64,000 nt of DNA from Hymenobacter ruricola (GTDB lineage Bacteria > Bacteroidota > Bacteroidia > Cytophagales > Hymenobacteraceae), in NCBI RefSeq assembly GCF_015694525.1, contig NZ_JADQDM010000010.1:93996-157995 (forward strand). Direction: 5' to 3'. Both the position numbers and the translations under genes were made by a program. Of the stretch, positions 43,182 to 52,046 are shown piece after piece. Each line of letters opens with the position of its first letter. Within the stretch, counting starts at the first letter, position 1. The notes below the pieces were generated by a model. The model saw only the letters and a list, made by a program, of their open reading frames with translations, searched no databases and was not told the origin of the DNA.

Positions 43182-44951
43182 ATGTATCGCGTGAGGCAAA
43201 ATTCCTCGGCCGGAGTTCTGCTCTGTCTTGCACTCGCCTTGCTCTTACAGGGTTGCAAAGCGAATCGCCGCGAAGCCGCGGCTATTAAAATCCGCTGGGC
43301 CCACGACCCGGAAAATCTGGACCCCTTGCAGTTGGCAAACCAGACCGCCGTCGACGCCAATTATTTATTAAACTGCAGCCTACTCCAGGCGGACCTGGTC
43401 ACCCACCAGTTTGCCCCGGTGCTAGCCGAAGCCCTACCGACGGTGCAGTTCCTCGGCGACTCGCTGATGCGGTTGCACTACAGCCTTCGGCCCGAAGCCA
43501 CCTGGGACAACGGCCGCCCGGTGCTGGCCACCGACGTGGCCTTCACTCTCAAACTGATGTTTTGCCCGGGCTTGCCCAACGAGACTCCCAGCAGCGAGTA
43601 CCGATTTATCCGGGAAATTCTTCTCGACCCCAACAACCCGCGGCGTTTCAGCCTCGTCTGCACCGGCCAGGCAGTGGAATACGTGCAGGCTTCCGGAGAT
43701 TTTTTTGTGCTTCCCGAAGCCAGCCTGGACCCTGGCGGTGAGATGCGGCGCTTTTCGCTGGCCGACTTGCAGCACCGCCCGGCCACCGCGCTGCCCAATG
43801 CCGTGCTGCAGGCCCTGGCGCAACGCTACGCGGCGGCGGCCCCGGGCCAAACGCCCGAGCGCCTCCCCGGCTGCGGCCCCTACCGCCTGGTGAAGTGGGA
43901 AAAGGACCGTTACCTCCGCTTCCGCCGCAAGCCCCACTGGTGGGCCGACCGCGTGCGCCCGCGCCCGGTGCTGCTGGAGGCCCGCCCGGCCCGGCTCCAA
44001 TACGTCATCATTCCGGACGCCGCTACGGCCTCTTTGGCCCTGCAGCGGGGCGACCTCGACGTGTTTCCGCAAATGCCAACCCGCGAATTTACGCGCCTGC
44101 GCACCTCCCCGGCGGCCCGCGCTACCTTGAATTTTTACGCCACGGCGTCTTACGATGTAACCACGGTGGGCTTCAACACCCGCCACGCAGTCCTCGCTGA
44201 TGCCCTTACCCGCCAGGCATTGAGCCGGTGCCTCGACGCGGCCGGCGTGTTGAAAGCCAATGAGTTGAGACAGGGGCAGCGCACGGTGGGCCTCATCAGC
44301 CCTTCCGACCGCCTGAACTATAACGACAGCCTGACGCCGGTGCCGTTCGACCCGGCTGGCGCCGTGAGGCTATTGCGCCGGGCGGGCTGGCAGCGCGCGG
44401 CCAGGCCTGAAGCCGGCTGGCGCCGACAGCTCCCGCAGGGCGGCACCCAGGAACTGCGGCTGGTGGTGCGGTACCGGGCCGATGAGCAGCTTTTCGCCAC
44501 AATTGCGCTGCAGTTTCAGGCGGCCGCCGCCAGCATCGGGGTGCCGGTGGCGCTGCTGCCCACCGAATCCGGGGCTTTCAGCATGGCCCTGCGAAACGGC
44601 GATTTTGATGTGTATGTGCGGAGCCTGCGCGGCAATCCTTTCATCTTCAATTTTACGTCTCTTCTTCACTCGCAGAGCGTAGGCGCGGGCAATGCCACCG
44701 GCTTCAGCACGCCCGAAAGCGACCGGCTCATCGAAGCCATTGCGGCGGCCAATACCCAGCAGCGCCGGGCGGTGCTGTTGCGCCGCTTTCAGGCACTGAT
44801 GCAGCAGCAAGCCCCCATCGTTCCGCTCTTCTTTTTATCGAGCCACATCGCGGCAAGCAAGCAGCTCACCGGCTTGCACCCGTCCAGCATCAAACCGGGG
44901 TTTACGGCCACGGCCATGGACTGGGCGGCGGGGCCCACCACGCCGCAATAG
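43182..44951 (+). CDS. Family 5 (oligopeptide-type) ABC substrate-binding lipoprotein
   Basis: This 589-residue protein has a lipoprotein signal with lipobox LLLQGC. Family 5 features are IRWAHDPENLDPLQL at the start, ATDVAFTLKLMF, GCGPYRLVKWEKDRYLRFRRKPHWW in the middle and YDVTTVGFNTRH in the second lobe. Such proteins bind peptides, nickel or sugars for an importer. It lies 62 bp after the repeat-protein gene and 3 bp before the first permease. The ligand cannot be read. As a lipoprotein it would sit at the outer face of the inner membrane or in the outer membrane. Confidence 0.92.
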   Translation: MYRVRQNSSAGVLLCLALALLLQGCKANRREAAAIKIRWAHDPENLDPLQLANQTAVDANYLLNCSLLQADLVTHQFAPVLAEALPTVQFLGDSLMRLHYSLRPEATWDNGRPVLATDVAFTLKLMFCPGLPNETPSSEYRFIREILLDPNNPRRFSLVCTGQAVEYVQASGDFFVLPEASLDPGGEMRRFSLADLQHRPATALPNAVLQALAQRYAAAAPGQTPERLPGCGPYRLVKWEKDRYLRFRRKPHWWADRVRPRPVLLEARPARLQYVIIPDAATASLALQRGDLDVFPQMPTREFTRLRTSPAARATLNFYATASYDVTTVGFNTRHAVLADALTRQALSRCLDAAGVLKANELRQGQRTVGLISPSDRLNYNDSLTPVPFDPAGAVRLLRRAGWQRAARPEAGWRRQLPQGGTQELRLVVRYRADEQLFATIALQFQAAAASIGVPVALLPTESGAFSMALRNGDFDVYVRSLRGNPFIFNFTSLLHSQSVGAGNATGFSTPESDRLIEAIAAANTQQRRAVLLRRFQALMQQQAPIVPLFFLSSHIAASKQLTGLHPSSIKPGFTATAMDWAAGPTTPQ

Positions 44952-44954
44952 CTC

Positions 44955-46019
44955 ATGGCCCGGCTACTGTTCTGGCGCCTGCTTCGAACTGCGCTCGCCG
45001 TGTGGGCTTTGGCGTCGGGGGTGTTTTTACTGAGCCGCCACGACGTGAACACCGCGCTGCAACTAGCCCAGCCCGAAGCCGCAGACCTGCGCACCGGCGC
45101 GGGCACGCCCGCCGCCCGGCAAGCCCAGGAGTGGGCCACGCGGCGCCGCCTCGGGCTCGACGTGCCGCTTTTTTACGTGGGCAGGCATGTGCCCGCGCAC
45201 GCTGTAGAGGGCCAATGGCACTGGAACGGGACAAATAATCAGTACCACCAGTGGCTGCGTGGCGTGGCGCATGGCCAGTTCGGCACGTCTTTTCGCACCG
45301 GAGAGGCCGTAACCGCCCGGCTGGGGCGCGCCCTGCTTTTTACGGTGCCGCTCACCGGCAGCGCGGCCCTGCTGGCGGCGGTGCTGGCGCTGTGGCTGGC
45401 CCAGCGCCTGGCGGCCCGTCCGGCCTGGCTGGGCCCCGTTCGGGGCGCGCTGGTTGGCGTGCACGCGTTGCCCCTTTTTGTGATTGCGCTGGTGCTGCTG
45501 CTGCTGTTTGCCAACCCGGCCGTGCTGGCTTGGTTTCCGGCCTACGGCCTCGACCAGTCCACCGATGCCGACCTGGACGTCGGCAGCCAGCTGGCCGATT
45601 ACCTCTGGCACCTGGCCTTGCCAGTGGCTGCTCTCACCCTGAGCGCCTTGCCCGGGCTCACGCTGCAGCTGGAAGCGTCTCTGGCGCATGAGCTTGGGTC
45701 CGGCTACGCCACCACGGCCCGTGCCAAAGGGCTGGCCGGGCGCGCCGTCATTCGGCACCACGCCCTGCGCAATGCCTTGCTGCCTTCGCTGGCCCAGTTG
45801 GCCGAATTGCTGCCCGCCCTCGTGGCTGGCGCCGTGGTGGTGGAAGTGGCCTTTGCGCTACCAGGCATGGGCCGCCTGCTGGCCGAGGCCGCCGCCGCCC
45901 GCGACTACCCCGTGCTGATGGGTGGGGTACTACTGACCGGGGCCGCGCGGTTGCTGTCCTTGCTCCTGACCGATATGCTGTATTTCTGGGTCGACCCCCG
46001 CATCCGTTGGCAGTCCTAA
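44955..46019 (+). CDS. DppB-type ABC transporter permease
   Basis: This 354-residue inner membrane protein has about six hydrophobic spans. The EAA coupling loop is visible as TTARAKGLAGRAVIRHHALRN, and the C-terminal DMLYFWVDPRIRW is typical of DppB. An extended periplasmic part lies between the first and second spans (residues about 30-110), including GQFGTSFRTGEAV. It is separated by 3 bp from the binding protein gene and overlaps the next permease by 13 bp, so the three are one transcription unit. Confidence 0.93.
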   Translation: MARLLFWRLLRTALAVWALASGVFLLSRHDVNTALQLAQPEAADLRTGAGTPAARQAQEWATRRRLGLDVPLFYVGRHVPAHAVEGQWHWNGTNNQYHQWLRGVAHGQFGTSFRTGEAVTARLGRALLFTVPLTGSAALLAAVLALWLAQRLAARPAWLGPVRGALVGVHALPLFVIALVLLLLFANPAVLAWFPAYGLDQSTDADLDVGSQLADYLWHLALPVAALTLSALPGLTLQLEASLAHELGSGYATTARAKGLAGRAVIRHHALRNALLPSLAQLAELLPALVAGAVVVEVAFALPGMGRLLAEAAAARDYPVLMGGVLLTGAARLLSLLLTDMLYFWVDPRIRWQS

Positions 46020-46978
46020 CCACTTTTTCCTTCTCCTGGACGCAAAAGTGGGCTTTTGCGTGGCTGGGCCTGCTAGTGGCAGTGGCGGCGGTGGCCCCCG
46101 CGTTGCCGCTGCCCTACCTGCCCACCGTGCCCGACCTGGCGCACGTGGCCCAGGCCCCGCTGGGTCCCGGCCGGCATTGGCTGGGTACGGATGTGCAAGG
46201 GCGCGACGTGCTCAGCCTGCTGGTGTTTGGCACGCGCACAGCCGTTTTGCTCACGCTGCCGGCGGCCTTATTGGCAGCATGCATTGGGGCACTGGCGGGG
46301 GGAGCGGCCGGCTTTTGGGGCAATCGGCGGCGGGTGGAGACGGCCTACTGGGTGCTGGCGGCAGGGGGCGCGTGGTGGGTGCTGCGGTTGCCGGCGCCCT
46401 GGCTGGGGCCGCTGGTAGCGGCACTGGCTGGCGCCCGCCTCCTCATGAGCAAGCGAAATCGACCAACTCCTGGTCCTCGCCTGCCCCTGGATGCGCTGGT
46501 GATGGGAGCGGCCACGGCCCTGGACTCTATCCCGCGCCTGGTGCTGGTAGTGGCGATGGCAGCCAGCGCGGGCGGCGTTTCGGCCACGGGCCTGCTCGTG
46601 CTGCTCACGCTTACGGCCTGGCCCACCCCCGCCCGGCTGGTGCGCGCCCAAATGCTACGCGTGCGGGCGCTGCCTTTCGCCGAAGCGGCCCGTGCGGCGG
46701 GCGTGCCAGAATGGCGCATCTGGCTGAGACACGCTATGCCTCATGCCATCAAGCCGTTAGAGTCAAACTTTCCGCTTAGTCTGGTTTCGCTGCTAAGCCT
46801 AGAAAGCACGCTGTCGTTTCTGGGCGTCGGCTTGCCGCCGGAAATAGCCAGCTGGGGGCGCCTGATGGCGTCGTTTCGGCAGGAGCCCAGTGCGTGGTGG
46901 CTACTCGCTTTCCCGACCATTATGTTGGTGATAAGCATTTTAAGCCTTAACGCACTTGCCCGGTGGCGGCGTATCTGA
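46007..46978 (+). CDS. DppC-type ABC transporter permease
   Basis: This 323-residue protein is read from a TTG at 46007 that overlaps the upstream permease by 13 bp. The features are GTDVQGRDVLSLLVFGTRTAVLL (DppC N-terminal signature), the EAA loop EAARAAGVPEWRIWLRHAMPH and the final membrane segments. A middle insertion around residues 115-160 (YWVLAAGGAWWVLRLPAPWLG) looks longer than in standard DppC. No ATP-binding subunit follows, so the transporter must borrow one encoded elsewhere or work differently. Confidence 0.9.
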   Translation: MAVLTTFSFSWTQKWAFAWLGLLVAVAAVAPALPLPYLPTVPDLAHVAQAPLGPGRHWLGTDVQGRDVLSLLVFGTRTAVLLTLPAALLAACIGALAGGAAGFWGNRRRVETAYWVLAAGGAWWVLRLPAPWLGPLVAALAGARLLMSKRNRPTPGPRLPLDALVMGAATALDSIPRLVLVVAMAASAGGVSATGLLVLLTLTAWPTPARLVRAQMLRVRALPFAEAARAAGVPEWRIWLRHAMPHAIKPLESNFPLSLVSLLSLESTLSFLGVGLPPEIASWGRLMASFRQEPSAWWLLAFPTIMLVISILSLNALARWRRI

Positions 46979-47356
46979 GGCTGTAGGCTTTCAGAGGCTC
47001 ATTTTTCTGCCGATAAAAAACGGCGTAACAACTGGCGAAAGCCTGCCATTATCGAAGTCACAAATCCGTGTTTTTTTGGAGAAAATGACCAATGTTTTTG
47101 CGAAGAAAACAACCTTTTAAACGCTTGAATTTCAAATGTGTAAAGGTGTTTAGCGAAAACACCGGTGTAGTACAACTATAACATTTTTTATTATTCTCTG
47201 TGTTTTTTGATTAAAAAAGACGCATTCCCGATGTCTCAATCCGATGCGTAGTGTCCTTTTTTTGGGTAAAATCGGGCTGTAACATTGTATTGCTTTTGGG
47301 AACATTCATTTTATCCCCGGCAACTACTCCTCGTTTTTCTACCCACTCCCTTGCCT
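46979..47356. other. AT-rich intergenic region after the permease genes
   Basis: This 378-bp stretch is rich in A and T, like 42194-42564. It contains one more GTCACAA word (47054-47066) and a weak terminator-like structure near 47213-47262 (ACGCAT with ATGCGT, then seven T). No credible gene was seen. Confidence 0.5.
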
Positions 47357-47560
47357 ATGTACCTGCTCATTTATCCTTCGTTGAGTGCCCCCCGCCGGCC
47401 CAAGTCGCCGTCGCATTCGGCCCGCCCTGTTTCGGTGGGCATCGACTTCGTGACGCCCGATGGCATGGTGGTGCCCCGCGCACTGGGCGAAGCGGCCCTG
47501 CTGGGGCGCACGGCCGTGCTCGTAGGCGGCTTGTTGGTTGGCGTTTGGCCGCAGTCCTGA
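47357..47560 (+). CDS. Small hypothetical protein
   Basis: A 67-residue frame (MYLLIYPSLSAPRRPKSPSH ... VGGLLVGVWPQS) has GC-rich codon use like the real genes nearby, while the DNA on both sides is AT-rich. The middle (VSVGIDFVTPDGMVVPRALG) and the hydrophobic end suggest a folded or membrane-associated peptide. A good intrinsic terminator follows at 47703. No family recognised; a spurious frame cannot be excluded. Confidence 0.4.
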   Translation: MYLLIYPSLSAPRRPKSPSHSARPVSVGIDFVTPDGMVVPRALGEAALLGRTAVLVGGLLVGVWPQS

Positions 47561-47702
47561 TTCCTTCTTTCCGCTTTAGCTCCTACTCAGCTCATTCAGT
47601 CGACTACCCGCAACTTATTCAGACATTCGAATTTGGTATAAAACGCTACTCTTCTATCTTATTTCTACCTTATTGCTCGCTGGCTACCCCCGTCGAGTCT
47701 TA

Positions 47703-47732
47703 ACCCGCCGTCTACCCCGGCGGGTTTTTTTT
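47703..47732 (+). terminator. Intrinsic terminator
   Basis: A GC-rich stem (ACCCGCCG with CGGCGGGT) followed by eight T. It points rightwards and would end transcription from the small ORF. It abuts the stop of the leftward NAD-dependent sugar reductase gene. Confidence 0.88.
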
Positions 47733-48642
47733 ATCCGTGCAGCTCGTCGCTTTGGCGGCCGACCAGCTCAATGCCTTCGGCGAAGGAATGCGGATGGTAG
47801 CCGAGGTCGCGCCGGGCTTTGCTAATGATGAAGCCGGTGCGGGCGGGGCGCCGGGCCGGCTGCGTAAACGTGCTGGCGTTGGCTTCCTCAATCAGGGTGC
47901 TATCGAGCTCAAAAAAGTCGGCTACCTGTAGCGCCATGGCGTAGGGCGTGAGCATTTCGTCGCTGCTGATGTGGTAGATGCCTTGTGCGGAGTTCCGGGC
48001 CAGCAGCCAGCAGCCCTGGGCCAGGTCTTCGGCCAGCGTGGGCGTGCGCCACTGGTCCGACACGACTTTGATGGTTTTGCCGGCGCGCAGGGAATCGCGC
48101 ACCCAGAGCACGATGTTGGTGCGGCCGTACTCGTGGGCCACGCCGTACACCAGCACCGTGCGGGCAATGGCCCAGCGACCGGGGCTGGCCTGCACCAGCT
48201 GCTCGGCTGCCAGCTTGCTCTGGCCGTAGAAATTGACCGGCGCGGGCGGGGCGTCTTCGGCCAATGGCCCGGTTTCGCCGCTGAATATGAAGTCGGTGCT
48301 GAGGTGGGTGAGGTGAACGTCGAGCGCGGCGCAGGCTTCCACCAGATGAGCTACGGCCGTCACGTTTTGCTGCCAGCAGGCTTCGTGGTTCAGCTCGCAC
48401 TCGTCCACGTTGGTCAGGGCGGCGGTGTGGATGAGATGGGTGGGCCGCTCCTGCGCCAGCACCTGGCGCACCTGGGCGGCATCGGTTACGTCGAGCGGCA
48501 CGAAATGCAGGTCGGGGTATAGGCCAGCGAGCTTGTTGGGGCCGCGGGAGGTAGCCACGAGCTTGGTTTCGGGCTGTTGGCGCAGCAGGGACACGAGCTT
48601 CTGCCCCAGCAGGCCATTGGAACCGGTGACGAGGATTTTCAT
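47731..48642 (-). CDS. SDR-family NAD(P)-dependent dTDP-4-dehydrorhamnose reductase-like protein
   Basis: This 303-residue protein starts at 48642 (MKILVTGSNGLLGQKLVSLL), seven codons inside the longest frame. The Rossmann motif GSNGLLGQ, the AALTNVDECE segment and the FYGQSK active-site motif (Y and K of the SDR triad) fit the RmlD-like branch. It may make a deoxysugar or reduce another nucleotide-sugar ketone, but no other rhamnose genes are nearby, so the substrate is uncertain. It is the last gene of a leftward six-gene run, 26 bp after the cyclophilin gene. Confidence 0.9.
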   Translation of the reverse strand: MKILVTGSNGLLGQKLVSLLRQQPETKLVATSRGPNKLAGLYPDLHFVPLDVTDAAQVRQVLAQERPTHLIHTAALTNVDECELNHEACWQQNVTAVAHLVEACAALDVHLTHLSTDFIFSGETGPLAEDAPPAPVNFYGQSKLAAEQLVQASPGRWAIARTVLVYGVAHEYGRTNIVLWVRDSLRAGKTIKVVSDQWRTPTLAEDLAQGCWLLARNSAQGIYHISSDEMLTPYAMALQVADFFELDSTLIEEANASTFTQPARRPARTGFIISKARRDLGYHPHSFAEGIELVGRQSDELHG

Positions 48643-48668
48643 ACGCTGACTATCGAACGGCAACCGGA

Positions 48669-49316
48669 TTACTCGTACTTGTAGCCGTAGAGCTTAGTAA
48701 TTTTTTTGCGCTTGAGCTTTTCCACCTTCATGGTCATTTTCACGTCGGCGGTGGGCCGGTCACGGGCGTCTTTGGGCAGTTTGGCAATCTTGTCGATAAC
48801 GTCGAGGCCCTGAATTACCTGGCCAAAAACGGTGTACTGGCCATCGAGGAAATGACTGCCCTCGTGGTTTTCGACGAGGTAAAACTGGGAATGGCTGCTG
48901 GGCGTGCCGGCGGGGCCTCCCATGCGGGCAGCGGCCACCGCCCCGTACGCGTGCAGGTGGCCGGGCGCAAGCTCGGCCGGGATGGTGGGGTCGTTGGGCT
49001 GGCCCAGGCCGTCGTTGCTGGGGTCGGCGTCTTTGGTATTGGCGTCGCCGCCCTGAATCATGAAGTTATCGATGACGCGGTGGAAGGTGGTGCCGTCGTA
49101 GAAGCCGCTCTTGGCCTTTTGCAGAAAGTTGGCTTTGTGCAGCGGCGTGTCATCAAACAGGATGAGGCGGATGACGCCCTGCGGCGTGGTAACGGTCACG
49201 ACTTCGTCTTTGCTGCTCTTTTTTGGCTTACCGGGCTTGGCGGCAGCCATAACGGGGCCGAACGCCCAGAGCAGAACCAACAGAACCGCCGCAATGCGGT
49301 GAAAAGGATGTTTCAT
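48669..49316 (-). CDS. Exported peptidyl-prolyl isomerase, cyclophilin type
   Basis: This 215-residue protein starts at 49316 with a signal peptide (MKHPFHRIAAVLLVLLWAFG). The cyclophilin core shows GTTFHRVIDNFMIQGGD, HAYGAVAAARMGG and SHSQFYLV, all expected around the active site. It speeds folding at proline bonds, probably in the periplasm. The frame extends 45 codons upstream but reads as non-coding. It lies 73 bp after hemC and 26 bp before the sugar reductase gene. Confidence 0.94.
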   Translation of the reverse strand: MKHPFHRIAAVLLVLLWAFGPVMAAAKPGKPKKSSKDEVVTVTTPQGVIRLILFDDTPLHKANFLQKAKSGFYDGTTFHRVIDNFMIQGGDANTKDADPSNDGLGQPNDPTIPAELAPGHLHAYGAVAAARMGGPAGTPSSHSQFYLVENHEGSHFLDGQYTVFGQVIQGLDVIDKIAKLPKDARDRPTADVKMTMKVEKLKRKKITKLYGYKYE

Positions 49317-49389
49317 GAGTGAGAATGGAAGAAGCAAAACGGTGAGCAAAACTAATATTCTGCGGCAGCCGGCGGCCGCTACGCCCCGG

Positions 49390-50316
49390 CTACCCGCGGT
49401 GCTCGCGGATGCTGGCCAGGATTTCGCGGCCACCGCGGGCCAGCACGGCATCGGCCACGGCCACGCCCAGGGCGTGCGCCTCGGCGGACGAGTCGGCGGT
49501 CTGGATTTCCTCCACGTATTCTTCGCCGCTCAAGCTGATGAGGCCGCCGTGCAGGCGCAGGCGGCCGTTTTCCAGCGTGGCCAACGCAAAGGAGGGAATG
49601 CTGCAGCCGCCTTCCATGGTGTGCAGGAAGGCGCGCTCGGCCAGCAGGCAGGTGTGGGTGGCGGGGTGGTCGAGGGCGGCTTTGAGGCGGGCCTTGAGGT
49701 CGTCGTTGAGCGCGGCGGCGCACTCCACGGCGATGCTGCCCTGGCCGGTGGCGGGCACGAATTGCGTGGCGGGCAGCGTGTGGCGCACCAGGTGCTCGTA
49801 GCCCATGCGGTGCACGCCGGCGTAGGCCAGCACCAGGGCGTCGAACTGGCCTTCTTCGAGCTTGCGCAGGCGGGTTTGGAGGTTGCCGCGGGCTTCGGCC
49901 GTTTCGGCGTGGGGATAGAAACGGCGCAGCTGGGCCTTGCGACGCGTGCTGCTGGTGCCGAGCACAATGCCGGGCTTGTCGAGCGAAAAATGTTCGTTGA
50001 AGCTGAGTACCACGTCGTTCACCTGCTCGCGTTCCAGGAAAGCCAGCAGCTCCAGCTCGCGCGGGATGCTGCTTTGCACGTCCTTGGCCGAGTGCACGGC
50101 CAGGTGGGTTTCGCCGCGGAGCAGGCTGTTTTCCAGTTCTTCGGTGAACACGCCTTTCGAGCCGATTTTGGCCAGGCTGCGGTCCTGCACGGCGTCGCCG
50201 GTGGTTTGCATGGGCACGATTTCGGTGTCGAAACCGGCTTGTTGCAGCAGCGCGGCCACGTGTTCGGTTTGCCAAAGGGCAAGGCGGCTGGCGCGGGTGG
50301 CGAGGCGGATTTTCAT
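49390..50316 (-). CDS. hemC: Porphobilinogen deaminase (hydroxymethylbilane synthase)
   Basis: This 308-residue enzyme joins four porphobilinogens into hydroxymethylbilane for haem synthesis. The cofactor-binding cysteine lies in MEGGCSIPSF. Other hallmarks are MKIRLATRASRLALWQT at the start, HSAKDVQSSIP, GTSSTRRKAQL and ATGQGSIAVEC. Length matches the family. It is 43 bp after the DNA polymerase delta-prime-like gene in a leftward operon; that gap holds an AT-rich TTAACAATTATCATTTAACA stretch. Confidence 0.97.
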   Translation of the reverse strand: MKIRLATRASRLALWQTEHVAALLQQAGFDTEIVPMQTTGDAVQDRSLAKIGSKGVFTEELENSLLRGETHLAVHSAKDVQSSIPRELELLAFLEREQVNDVVLSFNEHFSLDKPGIVLGTSSTRRKAQLRRFYPHAETAEARGNLQTRLRKLEEGQFDALVLAYAGVHRMGYEHLVRHTLPATQFVPATGQGSIAVECAAALNDDLKARLKAALDHPATHTCLLAERAFLHTMEGGCSIPSFALATLENGRLRLHGGLISLSGEEYVEEIQTADSSAEAHALGVAVADAVLARGGREILASIREHRG

Positions 50317-50359
50317 TTAACAATTATCATTTAACATTTAACAGACCAGCCGCCTATCC

Positions 50360-51499
50360 TTATCCTTGCGCCAAGCGGAGCTGGCCGCCCATCCGAAGCG
50401 AGCTATCCACAAACACCATGCGCGGGTTGGCGTTCCGCTCGATGTGGTAATGCGCGTCGGTCAGCTCTTTGCTGAGCAGGTCGGCGTTGCGCGGCGTGAC
50501 CAGCTTGGAAAACTTCGTCACAAAATCCTGTTCGCCGGCGGGCAGGTGCGGCACAAATTTCGGGTCGATGCCGAACAGCAGCACCTTGCGCACGAGGCCC
50601 AGCGAGTAGCTCAGCATCTCTTTCTGGCTTTCGCGGCCCAGCTTCTGAAATTCCTCGCTTTGCTTGAGGATGTCGGCCGCCTTTTGGCTGTAGGACAGGC
50701 GCATCCATTTCACGAAGAACTCGAAGTAGTCGTGGTCGGCGTTGGCGTCGCGGCTGGCCAGGGCGGCGCCGAGGCTGCCCTCGGCCAGTTGGGCAACCTG
50801 GCGGGCCTTGGCTTCGGGCACTTTGTAGTGGGCGTGCAAGTAAGCCGTGATGTCGTCTTCGGAAAACGGGCGCACCACCACCGGCTGCACCCGGCTCATA
50901 ATGGTGGGCAGCAGCTGCTCGGGCGCGTGGCTCACCAGCAGGAAAATGGTGGCGGGCGGCGGCTCTTCCAGCAGTTTGAGCACGGCGTTGGCGGCGGCGG
51001 GGTGCATGAGCTCGGGCAGCCAGAGAATAACGATTTTGAAGCGCGCCTCGAAGGCTTTCAGGCTCACCAGCTTCAGGATTTGCACGGCTTCGTCCTTGCT
51101 GATGTTGCCCTGCTTGTTTTCGGCCCCGATGTGCTGCATCCAGTCGTTGAGGCCCTGGTAGGGGTTGTCGAGCACGAAGGTGCGCCACTCGGCCATGAAT
51201 TTGCTGCTCACCGCGTCCTTGGCCACCGTTTTGGTGGTGGTCACGGGCATGATGAAGTTCAGGTCGGGGTGGGCCAGCTTGGCGGTTTTGGTGCAGGCCG
51301 GGCAGTGGCCGCAGCTGTCGTCGGCGCCGGGGGCGCGGTCTTCGCAGTTCAGGTACTGGGCGTAGGCGAGGGCCAGGGCCAGCGCCGCGCCGCCCTCGCT
51401 ACCCCGGAACAGTTGGGCGTGCGCCACGTGCTGCCGCTGCACGGATTGGCGCAGCAGGGCTTTGACGGCGGACTGGTTGGGAATGTCGTTGAAAAGCAC
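50360..51499 (-). CDS. holB: DNA polymerase III delta-prime-like subunit
   Basis: This 379-residue protein belongs to the clamp-loader AAA+ family. HVAHAQLFRGSEGGAALALA is the position of the P-loop, which is degenerate as is normal for delta-prime. The zinc-binding cysteines are visible in CGHCPACTK and NCED. LPELMHPAAANAVLKLLEEPP and LLVSHAPEQLLPTIMSRVQ are the sensor-1 and SRC-like regions. It helps load the sliding clamp during replication. It lies 6 bp after a small hypothetical gene. Confidence 0.93.
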   Translation of the reverse strand: MLFNDIPNQSAVKALLRQSVQRQHVAHAQLFRGSEGGAALALALAYAQYLNCEDRAPGADDSCGHCPACTKTAKLAHPDLNFIMPVTTTKTVAKDAVSSKFMAEWRTFVLDNPYQGLNDWMQHIGAENKQGNISKDEAVQILKLVSLKAFEARFKIVILWLPELMHPAAANAVLKLLEEPPPATIFLLVSHAPEQLLPTIMSRVQPVVVRPFSEDDITAYLHAHYKVPEAKARQVAQLAEGSLGAALASRDANADHDYFEFFVKWMRLSYSQKAADILKQSEEFQKLGRESQKEMLSYSLGLVRKVLLFGIDPKFVPHLPAGEQDFVTKFSKLVTPRNADLLSKELTDAHYHIERNANPRMVFVDSSLRMGGQLRLAQG

Positions 51500-51505
51500 G
51501 GGCGT

Positions 51506-52045
51506 TTAATTGTCGCTTGGTTTCAAAAGTTTCTGACGCGACTTGTGTTGCCAGAGCAGCTTGAGGGAATTGAAATAATCGGAATCGAAGCGGACGAGTT
51601 GAATTTCTGAAAGCACGAAAGGCGGGTTGCCGTTATCGCGCACGCGCACCGTACAGTTTGGCGAGAGTGTGTTCATCCACAAATGCACCGCGTCGGCTTC
51701 ATTCACCCAGCCAAAAAAGCTGCATTCTTCTTCGTCTGTAAATTCCACTAAGCCATAATGCTGCTCCACCCAGCGTATCATTTCCACCAATCCTAAAAAA
51801 GTAAACTCTGGCGGCACTTCGGGCCGAATGCCTTTCAGCTTTAGCACCTGTTCTACTTGCTTTCGGTCGCGGTGCGGCTTGCGCGATACGATGTGCTCCT
51901 TCACTACTAACACGTAGCCGTCAATCCTATAATCGTTTGGAATGTAGCGGAGCAGTAGCCATTCGTCGTTTTCAGTCACCCATAGTCCTACCTCGTCGGC
52001 TTCCCAACCCGCTAATTGCACATATTCGACGCGGTACGGCTTCAT
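51506..52045 (-). CDS. Hypothetical protein
   Basis: This 179-residue cytoplasmic protein was not recognised. It starts at 52045 (MKPYRVEYVQLAGWEADEVG), only 1 bp after the stop of the GlmU-family gene, so it is translationally coupled. It is rich in Trp, Tyr and acidic residues, with no signal peptide. Its DNA looks less GC-rich than the neighbours, which may mean later acquisition. It sits inside the GlmU/holB/hemC run, 6 bp before holB. Two alternative upstream residues sets exist, but they overlap the GlmU-family gene. Confidence 0.8.
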   Translation of the reverse strand: MKPYRVEYVQLAGWEADEVGLWVTENDEWLLLRYIPNDYRIDGYVLVVKEHIVSRKPHRDRKQVEQVLKLKGIRPEVPPEFTFLGLVEMIRWVEQHYGLVEFTDEEECSFFGWVNEADAVHLWMNTLSPNCTVRVRDNGNPPFVLSEIQLVRFDSDYFNSLKLLWQHKSRQKLLKPSDN

Positions 52046-52046
52046 T

